From assembly GCF_014385435.1 (NCBI RefSeq), contig NZ_JACSUD010000011.1:21840-85839 (forward strand): a stretch of DNA of 64,000 nucleotides, given 5' to 3'. Under the pieces are notes generated by a model that saw only the letters and a list, made by a program, of their open reading frames with translations, made no database searches and was not told the DNA's origin. Source of the stretch: Alloprevotella sp. Lung230 (GTDB taxonomy: Bacteria > Bacteroidota > Bacteroidia > Bacteroidales > Bacteroidaceae). Position 1 is the stretch's first letter. Each line of letters begins with the position of its first letter. The position numbers and the translations under genes are program-made. Of this stretch, positions 24,767 through 32,764 are shown piece after piece.

Positions 24767-26263
24767 TTATTTGAGGCGGAGCTTTTCGCCGGGCTTGATT
24801 CGGTCGCCTTTGATTTTGTTGGCTTTGCGAAGTTTGGCCACGGTGGTACCGTGCTTCTTGGCAATCTCTTCGAGGGTGTCGCCCGAGCGCACGCTCACCT
24901 GTCGAGATGTGCGCTCTTTCTTGTGCTTCTTGGAGCGGCGGGCTTCACGCTCTTCTTTCTTGCTGTGCCTTTTTTCGTGCTTACTGCTCTTTCGGTCGGG
25001 GGCAGTGGTCGGTGTGTCGACCGGAGTCTCGGCCGTAGTCCGGGCTTCGGCCTGCGCCTCGGCACGTGCGGCAGCGCGCTCACGGCGGGAGAGGGGGCGT
25101 GCCGTTTCGGCCACTTCCACTTGTGTGCGGCGGGTGAGATAGCGTTCGGCCTCGTAGTTGTAGACCGAGTCGCCCAATTCGATGAAGTAAGAGATGGCGC
25201 GTTCGGGCAGGCGCAGCGCACAGGGTTGGCTGTAGCCCGGGATGAGGTCCGTGCGATACTGTGGGTTCATCGCCACGAGGGCTTCCATCGAGACGTTGCA
25301 CAAAGCCGAAACCTGATGCAGGCTGAGGTCGCGCGTTATGGTGACGGTATCGGTCTCCGCCGGTTGGATGATGGTCATCGGCGGAATGTTGTGCTGGCAG
25401 TAGTAGTGCATCACGTAGTTGGCCGCGATGAAGGCCGGCACGTATCCGCGCGTCTCGTTGGGGAGATAGGGGTAGATTTTCCAATAGTCGCGCTCCCCTC
25501 CGGCACGGGTGATGGCTTTGCGCACCATCTTCGGACCGCAGTTGTAGGCGGCCAAAGCCAGTGCCCAATCGTCAAACTCATCGTGGAGCTCTTTCAGATA
25601 CTGTGCGGCGGCGGTACTGGATTTGAGCGGGTCGCGGCGCTCATCGAGGAGGCTGTTGATGGTCAGGTTGAAGCGCTTCGCGGTGGGCGTCATAAATTGC
25701 CAAAGACCGGTGGCACCGACACGACTCACCGCGGTGGGGTCGAGTGCACTTTCGACGATGGGGAGGTATTTCAGTTCGAGCGGAAGGCCTTCGGCTTCGA
25801 GGGCTTCTTCAAAGATGGGGATGTAGAAGTTTTGCGCGCCGAGCATGAAACTCACCGATGAGCGCAGCGTGCCGGTGTACTGCTCAATGTACTCTCGCAC
25901 CACCTCGTTGTAGGGCATCTCAATGACTGTGGGCAGGCGGCGCAGACGGTCGGTATAGACCTCGGGAGTGACTGCCGGGTTGGGGCCATCGGGCAGAGAG
26001 GGATCGATACGCATGTATTCCTTGACGTACCACGCATCGAGCAGACCCTCGGTGGCGTGAATCATCCCTTCCGTGGGGACGATGCGCGGAGCGCGTGCCG
26101 AGATGAGGGGGTGCTGTGTGGAGCGTCCGCCTTCGAGGTCGTCCTCGTCGGGCACATCGTCTTGCTGCGTGGTGTTGTGGAGTTGCGGGTCGCGGTGTTG
26201 CGCACGGAGGGGCACCGTGGCTATGAGGAAAAGGAGAGAAAGCAGGAGGGGGAAGGATTTCAT
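24767..26263 (-). CDS. MltD-type membrane-bound lytic transglycosylase with LysM
   Basis: Cleaves peptidoglycan glycan strands in the periplasm. It has 498 residues from ATG 26263, which gives a signal peptide (SFPLLLSLLFLIATVPLRAQ). The SLT domain (about residues 120-300) has LKYLPIVESALDPTAVSRVGATGLWQFM, with the catalytic glutamate in VES, and AAYNCGP. A LysM-like segment follows, then a charged low-complexity linker rich in KHEKRHSKKEER, and a clear C-terminal LysM (VRSGDTLEEIAKKHGTTVAKL). It starts 10 nt after the DUF5683 stop. Confidence 0.92.
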   Translation of the reverse strand: MKSFPLLLSLLFLIATVPLRAQHRDPQLHNTTQQDDVPDEDDLEGGRSTQHPLISARAPRIVPTEGMIHATEGLLDAWYVKEYMRIDPSLPDGPNPAVTPEVYTDRLRRLPTVIEMPYNEVVREYIEQYTGTLRSSVSFMLGAQNFYIPIFEEALEAEGLPLELKYLPIVESALDPTAVSRVGATGLWQFMTPTAKRFNLTINSLLDERRDPLKSSTAAAQYLKELHDEFDDWALALAAYNCGPKMVRKAITRAGGERDYWKIYPYLPNETRGYVPAFIAANYVMHYYCQHNIPPMTIIQPAETDTVTITRDLSLHQVSALCNVSMEALVAMNPQYRTDLIPGYSQPCALRLPERAISYFIELGDSVYNYEAERYLTRRTQVEVAETARPLSRRERAAARAEAQAEARTTAETPVDTPTTAPDRKSSKHEKRHSKKEEREARRSKKHKKERTSRQVSVRSGDTLEEIAKKHGTTVAKLRKANKIKGDRIKPGEKLRLK

Positions 26264-26273
26264 GCGTCTGGGC

Positions 26274-27056
26274 TCAAAAAGTGAGGATGGCACCCACGCC
26301 GGTGGTGAGCGCGCCATTGCGGGTTTCGAAAGTGGTGGGGGTGATGCGCAGCGAGAGGTCGGGACTGATGTCGAACACCGAAAGTTGCGCATCGACGTAG
26401 GCATCGATGACCGACAGCAGATAGACTCCGACAAAGCAAAAGGCACTTAAATCGCGATAGCGGCGGTAGCGGTCTTTGCGGTTTTTGAAAATCGTCTTGA
26501 AGCGGTCGAGGTTGCTGTTGAGGTCATACCCCGGAGGGAACATGTTGCGGAAACTATTGGTCGTAGGGTCATCGTCCATGATGTCGAGATAGGCTTGCGA
26601 ATAGTCCATGTACATCTGCTGATTCCAAAGGAAAGCGTAGGTGCATCCCAAGAAGCCTCCATAGACTAAGGGCAACTTCCAATACTTCCGATTGTAGATT
26701 TGCCCGGCTCCGGGGAGGATGAGCGAGAGCCAAAGTGCGCGCTGAGGGTCGGGGAGAAATTGCTTTTTACCCGCCGTCTGCAGCGTCTGCACCGCCTTTT
26801 GCACCTCGTTGGGCTTGAGGGCAGAGGGGCGCAAGGCCGCGGTGTCGGCCGGGAGCATCATTTGCTGCAACGTCTCGACTTGCGCAGCGGTGTGCACCCC
26901 GATGGTGTCGGTCGAGTCGACCGGTGCAACCGCCGTGTCAAACGCTTCAGCCGTGGGCGCAAACGGCAAATGCAGTGTCCGAGCTGTCGAGCACAACCCT
27001 TGCACCGCCAGGCACAACAAGAGAACCGCAACAAGGCGGCACCGGGAGAAGTTCAT
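26274..27056 (-). CDS. DUF5683 domain protein
   Basis: A 260-residue exported or membrane protein of unknown function, found in the par operon of many Bacteroidetes. The start at 27056 (MNFSRCRLVAVLLLCLAVQGLC) gives a signal sequence. The core has ALWLSLILPGAGQIYNRKYWKLPLVYGGF, the typical DUF5683 motif with two hydrophobic segments, and a later hydrophobic stretch LSAFCFVGVYLLSVIDAYVDA. It lies 33 nt after parB and 10 nt before mltD. Confidence 0.85.
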   Translation of the reverse strand: MNFSRCRLVAVLLLCLAVQGLCSTARTLHLPFAPTAEAFDTAVAPVDSTDTIGVHTAAQVETLQQMMLPADTAALRPSALKPNEVQKAVQTLQTAGKKQFLPDPQRALWLSLILPGAGQIYNRKYWKLPLVYGGFLGCTYAFLWNQQMYMDYSQAYLDIMDDDPTTNSFRNMFPPGYDLNSNLDRFKTIFKNRKDRYRRYRDLSAFCFVGVYLLSVIDAYVDAQLSVFDISPDLSLRITPTTFETRNGALTTGVGAILTF

Positions 27057-27089
27057 GTCAGGAAAAGGGAGAAGGTCCGCGCTGCACAA

Positions 27090-27977
27090 TCAGCGCATTT
27101 TGTCGAAAAGGGTGATGATGCGTTCCAGTTCTTCTTCGCTGGCAAAGGGGATGGAGATGCTGCCTTTGCCTTCGTGGCAGGTCATGGCTACCTTCGTTTG
27201 GAAAAAGTCGGAGAGGCGGTCGCGCAGGGGCACATACTCTTCGGCCAACATCTTCTTGCGATCTTTAAGCGCTTTGCGACCGCTCTTCACCGTCTCGCCG
27301 GCATTGATGGCCTTCACCATCTCCTCAACCTGACGCACGGAGTAGCCTTTCTGCACAATTTCGTTGAAGAGCTTCACTTGCAGGGCGGGCTGCTGGATGC
27401 CGAGTAGGGCACGGGCGTGCCCTTGGTCCATCACGCCTTTTTGGATGGCCATTTGTACTTGTGCCGGCAGTTTGAGCAGGCGTAGGTAGTTGGCCACGGT
27501 GGCGCGTTTCTTGCCCACCTTTTCGGAGAGGGCGTCCTGCGTGAGATCGTATTGTTCAATGAGGTTCTGGTAGGCCAGTGCGATTTCGATGGAGTTGAGG
27601 TCCTCGCGCTGGATGTTTTCGACCAGTGCCATCTGCATCATGCCTTCGTCGTCGGCCGTACGGATGTAGGCCGGAATGCTCGTCAGACCGGCAATCTGAG
27701 AAGCGCGCCAACGGCGTTCGCCGGCAATGATTTGATAGGTCCCATCCTCCATCTGGCGGAGAGTGATGGGCTGAATGATGCCAATCTGGCGAATGCTTTC
27801 GGCCAACTCCTCCATCGCTTCGGGGTCGAAGTCGCGGCGCGGCTGGTTGGGGTTGGCTTTGATTTGATAGATGTCGACTTCGTTGATGCTCGACGAACCG
27901 TTGGTTTTCACTTCGCCCGTCGAAATGATGGCGTCGAGCCCACGTCCCAGTGCGGGAAATTTCTTTTTTACGGCCAT
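27090..27977 (-). CDS. parB: Chromosome partitioning protein ParB
   Basis: Binds parS and spreads on DNA to guide origin segregation. It has 295 residues. The N-terminal CTP-binding part has IKANPNQPRRDFDPEAMEELAESI and YQIIAGERRWRASQIAGL (GERRxRA motif). The helix-turn-helix follows in LTQDALSEKVGKKRATVANYLRLLKLP. A C-terminal dimerisation part is present (EELERIITLFDKMR). Preceded by parA with a 39-nt gap. Confidence 0.95.
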   Translation of the reverse strand: MAVKKKFPALGRGLDAIISTGEVKTNGSSSINEVDIYQIKANPNQPRRDFDPEAMEELAESIRQIGIIQPITLRQMEDGTYQIIAGERRWRASQIAGLTSIPAYIRTADDEGMMQMALVENIQREDLNSIEIALAYQNLIEQYDLTQDALSEKVGKKRATVANYLRLLKLPAQVQMAIQKGVMDQGHARALLGIQQPALQVKLFNEIVQKGYSVRQVEEMVKAINAGETVKSGRKALKDRKKMLAEEYVPLRDRLSDFFQTKVAMTCHEGKGSISIPFASEEELERIITLFDKMR

Positions 27978-28016
27978 AGGAAGGTAGGTAGGAATAGGCT
28001 TTGGAGAAGACGTTTT

Positions 28017-28781
28017 TTAGCTGTTGCGCTGGATGATTTCGCGTGCCAGGCTCAAGTGGTTGACCGCACCGATGGACTCGGCATCGTAGAGGATGGCGGG
28101 GATGCCGTGGGAGGGTGCTTCGGAGAGCTTGACATTGCGCTGGATGACGGTTTTGAACACCAACTCTTGGAAGTGGCGCTTCACTTCATCGTAAATCTGG
28201 TTGGCCAAACGCAGGCGGCGGTCGTACATGGTGAGTAGGAAACCTTCAATCTCAAGGTCGGGATTGAGGTGCATCTTAATCATACGGATGGTGTTGAGCA
28301 ACTGGGTGATGCCTTCCAAAGCGAAATACTCACACTGCACGGGGATAATCACCGAGTCGGCGGCCGTGAGGGCGTTGACGGTGATGAGACCGAGGGAGGG
28401 GGAGCAGTCGATGAGGATGTAGTCGTACTCCTCTTTGACGGCAGCGAGCATGTTGCGCACCACGTATTCGCGGTTGTCCACTTGCAGGAGCTCCACATCG
28501 GCACCGGTGAGGTTGACGTGCGAAGGCACAATGTCCAGCCCCTCAATGTCGGTGGTGTAGATGTTTTCGTGCACATCCACTTTTCCAATCATGCTCTCAT
28601 AAATCGATGATTCGATTTTGCCCACATCGACACCGATGCCGCTCGATGCGTTGGCTTGGGGGTCGCAGTCAACGAGGAGCACTTTCTTTTCGAGCGTAGC
28701 CAAAGAGGCCGCAAGGTTCATCGAGGTGGTGGTTTTGCCCACGCCTCCTTTCTGATTGGCGATAGCGATGATTTTTCCCAT
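28017..28781 (-). CDS. parA: Chromosome partitioning ATPase ParA
   Basis: Deviant Walker ATPase that drives segregation with ParB. It has 254 residues from ATG 28781; a longer frame would overlap the promoter. Motifs: [18 protein letters not shown] (deviant Walker A), [14 protein letters not shown] (A'), and [19 protein letters not shown] (Walker B). First gene of the par-DUF5683-mltD-rsh-manA run. Confidence 0.95.
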   Translation of the reverse strand: MGKIIAIANQKGGVGKTTTSMNLAASLATLEKKVLLVDCDPQANASSGIGVDVGKIESSIYESMIGKVDVHENIYTTDIEGLDIVPSHVNLTGADVELLQVDNREYVVRNMLAAVKEEYDYILIDCSPSLGLITVNALTAADSVIIPVQCEYFALEGITQLLNTIRMIKMHLNPDLEIEGFLLTMYDRRLRLANQIYDEVKRHFQELVFKTVIQRNVKLSEAPSHGIPAILYDAESIGAVNHLSLAREIIQRNS

Positions 28782-28820
28782 ACGTTTTGTCGGTATTGGG
28801 GCAATGCCCTGATTTTGGGG

Positions 28821-28828
28821 CAAAGTTA
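28821..28828 (-). promoter_or_regulatory. -7 box for the par operon
   Basis: TAACTTTG on the minus strand, 39 nt before the parA start, with the direct repeats at 28841-28860 lying where a -33 region would be. Confidence 0.65.
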
Positions 28829-28840
28829 CTAAAAAAAGCG

Positions 28841-28860
28841 CTGTTTCACGCTGTTTCACG
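28841..28860. promoter_or_regulatory. Tandem parS-like half-sites before parA
   Basis: Two direct copies of CTGTTTCACG. TGTTTCACG is one half of the classical parS palindrome TGTTTCACGTGAAACA; here the halves are in tandem, not inverted. They overlap the likely -33 region of the par promoter. Confidence 0.5.
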
Positions 28861-28952
28861 CGTTAATTTTGTTTTTTGCTCCTTCCATTTGCTCTTCTGC
28901 AACCCTTCTGCAACAGCGAAGCCAGAGAGAAGGTGGCAGGGGCCTTCTATCC

Positions 28953-29000
28953 GTAAGTAGATGAAGGAGGTGCTTAAAATAATTTTGAACGCCTACTTAC
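28953..29000. repeat. Short palindromic element with MITE-type ends
   Basis: GTAAGTAG at 28953 and CTACTTAC ending at 29000 face each other, and TTTTGAACGCCTACTTAC matches the terminal repeat of the 59151-59346 element. It is 48 bp in all. Confidence 0.55.
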
Positions 29001-29008
29001 AAGCACAA

Positions 29009-29041
29009 AAGAGGAGACGGCAGCGAGTGCCGTCTCCTCTT
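29009..29041. terminator. Terminator of the LRR gene
   Basis: A perfect 14-bp stem (AAGAGGAGACGGCA with its complement) with a 5-nt loop lies 27 nt past the stop of the LRR gene. Confidence 0.7.
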
Positions 29042-29067
29042 AGTGAGCGTCTTAGGGAGGCTAAGCC

Positions 29068-32000
29068 TTAGGGCAGGCGCACCTTAGCGACTTGGTTGTT
29101 CACCTTCACCACGTAGATGCCGGGGAGGAGGTGGAGAGAAGTGGTGGAGGCAGAAGCCTGGCCGGTGAAGGCCTGACGACCGTCGAGGGTGTAGACATTG
29201 ATGCTGCTGTGGACAGGAGCGTCGATGAGGAGTGTGCCGGCGGTGGCTTTGATGCTCACTTGGTCGGCAGCAACTTGCTCGATGGCAGTGGGCACAACCT
29301 TCACAAAGTTGGTGTACTGATAGAGGTTGGGATACTTCTCGTTGGTCATCACGCAGACGAGCTTGTCATAGGCAGTGGCAACCTTGAAAGTGGTCACGCC
29401 GTTGTCGAGCGTGAATTCATCGTTGAGTTCCAACTCTTCGCCTTGAAGCATACCTTTGACTACATTGACGTTGCCGATGAACCAGTGGAAGACAGTGGGC
29501 GTGCCTCCTACAGCGGCTTCAGTGCTGAGGTCAACTTTGCCATCGGCACTCTGCTGCACCTCAATGGGTGCTTGGAGACCATAACTGAAGGTGTTCTTGT
29601 AAGTACCATCGGGCGCAGGAAGCGTGGAGAAACGGAACTTATTGCCCACGAGGTTGAGCACCTGGAGTTTCGTATTCTTCGATACGTCGATGTGGCAGAG
29701 TTGGTTTCTCATCACCCAAAGTTGGTTGAGTTCGGGCAGGCGACTGAGATCTACGCTCTCAAGCACATTGTCGGCGAGGTCGAGGCTCCAGAGGTCGGGG
29801 TTGTCGAAAGTGACCTTGCTGAGGTAGTTTCGCGTGAGGTCGACCACTTGCAACTTCTTGCTGTTGCTCAAGTCGATAGTCGTGAGCTTGTTGCCGTTGA
29901 GAGAGAGGGCGGTGAGTTCGGGATATTTGTCGAGGTCCAGCTTTCTTAGAGAGTTACCTGTGAGATTGAGTTGGCGAAGGGTGGATGACTGCGGGAAGTT
30001 GAAGCTGGTAAAACCGGCATCGGCAAGGGTGAGCGTACGCACTCCCTCAAGCTTGTCAAAGTTGGGATCGGTCATTTTAGCTCCTGAAATGCTGAAGACA
30101 GTGAGTGTGTCGGTGTCTTCGGCAACAAGCACACGCACCTTGGCACCGGGCTTCGTTGTGGCTGCGAATCGGGTGTAGGTCGTGGTGAGGGGATATTGCG
30201 TCACGGTGCCGTCTCCCTTCCAGTCGAAGTAGACGGAAGTATCGTTGTTCTTTGCCGCGAGGGAGAGTTCCACCTTGTCGCCATCGTTGGGAGTGGTGAA
30301 CGAGGCGATTTCGATGGCAGGCATAGCAATGGGCTGCACGAGGGTTGTCTTGAGCACCTTATTGCCTGTGAACGAGGGGAGTGCAGGATGGCTCATTTCA
30401 CAGTAAACCTTGCCGGCCGTGAGCGTGATGAATTTGGCCACACCATTCTTCATCGTGTAGTCTGTACCGGGAACGAGCGTTTGTCCGCCCTCGGTCTTCC
30501 ACACATATTGCGTTTGATGGCCGTTGCGGGTGACGTTCTGCTCAGAGAGGTCGATACCCGGAGATTTAGTAGCAATCTTCAGCGCCTGCTGAGGGGCATA
30601 GATGAAGTGGGCATCATCCAGTCCAAATCCATCGGGGAGGTTGGCCAAAGTGAAGAGGTTGCCACTGAGGTCGTAGTACTGCAGAGGCGCTACGGCGGGG
30701 ATGTAAATCTGCGTGAGTTTGTTGTTCGACACGTCCACTCGTTGGAGCAGTTCACTGTGGTTGATGGCCAACTTGGTGAGCTTATTGTGCGAGAGGTTGA
30801 GGGTGAGCAGCGCATCGGCATTGCCGATGGGGATGTTGGCAATGTTGTTGTAGCTCAAGTCGAGATGCTCAATCGAAGCAATCTGATCGAAGGAGAGCGA
30901 GTCGAGTTTGTTGTGGCTCGCGTTGAGATAGGTGAGATGCCCTTTGTAGAAGTAGCTGGTCGGGCCTTTGAGCGAGAACTTGGTCAAGTTGTTTCCACTA
31001 ATATCGATTGTCCGCAGCTCGTAGTTGTGGCCGAGGTCGATGCTGTAGAGATCTGCGTTCTTCAGCTTGACGGAACGGAGGTCGGAGAGGTCGGAGAGGT
31101 CGATGGAGGAAATGTTCAGGCCATCGCTGTGGAAGGCGGTGACGTATTCATCCTGAGGCACGAAGATGCGGATGTTGGCATTGCCGTTGCGCACGCCCTC
31201 CACATTAGGAGTGGTGGGGATTTCGTCCGTGACCACCTTGTCGACGAGGGTGCCGTCGCCGAAGTCCACTTTGACCGTGATGGGGCGAGTGACCGAAGCG
31301 TTCTTCACACCCACGCCCAGTTTCACCGTTGTGCCGGTGGAGGCAATGGTAGAGAAGTCGATGGCTTTGATGTCTTTGCCAAAATCGGCGGCACTTCTCA
31401 CGGTGAAGGGCTCAGTGACCATATCGTAGTCCTTGAGGATGGTGTTGTTGTAGCGGAGCATCACCTGCCCGTTGGTGGGTTTGAGAAGGGTGATTTTGCC
31501 GTTCTTGTATTCGTAGTAGCTCTCATCGAGGGGCACCATGTTGACGGGGTTGTCCTTGGGGATGCTGAACAAGCGGGCCAAGGTCACTGTGCCTCCACGG
31601 AGCACACGGCTGCTGAGGTCGATGACATCGCCCACCTTGTAGGTGTCGTTGAGGACGAAGGGATGTTGATCATAGTAGTACTCATTCCACGTGCCGGGGT
31701 TGAAGGGCAGCGTGGAGAAGTCCATATCGTTACGACGGAGATTGACGATGTAGAGGTTCTTGTTGTTGCTCACATCGAGACGGGTGAGGTGGTTGTCGTT
31801 GCAAGAGAAGGTGAAGAGTTTGGGGTTCTTGCTGATGTCGAGACTGGTAAGGTTGTTGCCGGCACAGTTGAAGTGGTAGAGCTCAGGGTTGTGGGTGAGG
31901 TCGATTTGGTCGAACTTCACATCGGTGTTCACCGAAGCCGAAGCGTGCGACATGTAGAGTTCACTCAAATAGGGGTTCTGGCTCAAATCGAGCGTCTTGA

Positions 32001-32757
32001 CACGGGTGTCGCTGACATTGAGCACACGGAGCTTTGGGTTTTTCGTGACATCAACGCTTTCTACTTTCGTCATGTCCAGACTCAGACGTTGCAACTCGGG
32101 GCACTGCGTAGGATCGGCCGTCAGCAAGTTGGTGCAGTGGAAGGCATCGAACGAGACGAGCGAGGGGAAGTTCTTCAAGTCGAAGTGAGGAGACACGTAT
32201 TCGCATTGTGCCATTTCGAGCACGATGAGTTTGGGAAGTTTGCCAATCATCAGTGGAGTTTCGCGCGTAAAAGGATTGTCGCGAAGGTAGACGAACTGCA
32301 GGTTTTGAAGATGGTCGATGTTCAATGCCTTGATGGTGTTGTACTCCAAGTCGAGGATATGGAGATTCAAGTCCTTGTGAAACTCGATCTTGTCGATGCT
32401 GCAGCCCGTGGCTCTGAAGTAGTCAATCTTTTTGGGATCGCCATAAATCTTGACCACTCCTTTGCTCGATACGGTGCTGGCGTAGTCTGTGGCTTGCACA
32501 TTCTGTTCGCTTAGACGGGCGAAGCCGACTTCCAAAAAATCCCTGCCAAAACCGCAGTCGATGTCGACAGGCACATCTTTTTCCACTGCACCCAGAGAGA
32601 AAGACACCTTGGGAGAGGCTCCCTTGCTGTCGTCATAGACCGTGGTGTGGAAAGTGATGATGGGCTCCTCGCCCTGGCTTTGTGCCAGGACGGGGAGAGA
32701 CATCATCGCCATCAATCCGAGAAGGATTGAGGAGAAGAGGGAGAAACTTTTTTTCAT
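29068..32757 (-). CDS. Secreted leucine-rich repeat protein with sorting tail
   Basis: A 1229-residue surface or secreted protein. The start at 32757 (MKKSFSLFSSILLGLMAMMSLPVLAQ) gives a signal peptide. Three blocks of leucine-rich repeats, with units like LKALNIDHLQNLQFVYLRDN, LDVSNNKNLYIVNLRRN and LNLSHNKLTKLAINHSELL, alternate with beta-sandwich-like stretches (about residues 360-500 and 720-860). The C-terminus (INVYTLDGRQAFTG, then LLPGIYVVKVNNQVAKVRL) matches a type A sorting domain of the type IX secretion system. LRR proteins of this kind often act in adhesion or protein binding; the partner is unknown. It starts 7 nt after the subtilase stop. Confidence 0.88.
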   Translation of the reverse strand: MKKSFSLFSSILLGLMAMMSLPVLAQSQGEEPIITFHTTVYDDSKGASPKVSFSLGAVEKDVPVDIDCGFGRDFLEVGFARLSEQNVQATDYASTVSSKGVVKIYGDPKKIDYFRATGCSIDKIEFHKDLNLHILDLEYNTIKALNIDHLQNLQFVYLRDNPFTRETPLMIGKLPKLIVLEMAQCEYVSPHFDLKNFPSLVSFDAFHCTNLLTADPTQCPELQRLSLDMTKVESVDVTKNPKLRVLNVSDTRVKTLDLSQNPYLSELYMSHASASVNTDVKFDQIDLTHNPELYHFNCAGNNLTSLDISKNPKLFTFSCNDNHLTRLDVSNNKNLYIVNLRRNDMDFSTLPFNPGTWNEYYYDQHPFVLNDTYKVGDVIDLSSRVLRGGTVTLARLFSIPKDNPVNMVPLDESYYEYKNGKITLLKPTNGQVMLRYNNTILKDYDMVTEPFTVRSAADFGKDIKAIDFSTIASTGTTVKLGVGVKNASVTRPITVKVDFGDGTLVDKVVTDEIPTTPNVEGVRNGNANIRIFVPQDEYVTAFHSDGLNISSIDLSDLSDLRSVKLKNADLYSIDLGHNYELRTIDISGNNLTKFSLKGPTSYFYKGHLTYLNASHNKLDSLSFDQIASIEHLDLSYNNIANIPIGNADALLTLNLSHNKLTKLAINHSELLQRVDVSNNKLTQIYIPAVAPLQYYDLSGNLFTLANLPDGFGLDDAHFIYAPQQALKIATKSPGIDLSEQNVTRNGHQTQYVWKTEGGQTLVPGTDYTMKNGVAKFITLTAGKVYCEMSHPALPSFTGNKVLKTTLVQPIAMPAIEIASFTTPNDGDKVELSLAAKNNDTSVYFDWKGDGTVTQYPLTTTYTRFAATTKPGAKVRVLVAEDTDTLTVFSISGAKMTDPNFDKLEGVRTLTLADAGFTSFNFPQSSTLRQLNLTGNSLRKLDLDKYPELTALSLNGNKLTTIDLSNSKKLQVVDLTRNYLSKVTFDNPDLWSLDLADNVLESVDLSRLPELNQLWVMRNQLCHIDVSKNTKLQVLNLVGNKFRFSTLPAPDGTYKNTFSYGLQAPIEVQQSADGKVDLSTEAAVGGTPTVFHWFIGNVNVVKGMLQGEELELNDEFTLDNGVTTFKVATAYDKLVCVMTNEKYPNLYQYTNFVKVVPTAIEQVAADQVSIKATAGTLLIDAPVHSSINVYTLDGRQAFTGQASASTTSLHLLPGIYVVKVNNQVAKVRLP

Positions 32758-32764
32758 ACGAGGT

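Noticed and set aside
29092..32514. Long plus-strand open frames opposite the LRR gene (285 and 772 codons)
   Set aside because: They are antisense shadows; the minus-strand product has a signal peptide, LRRs and a sorting tail.
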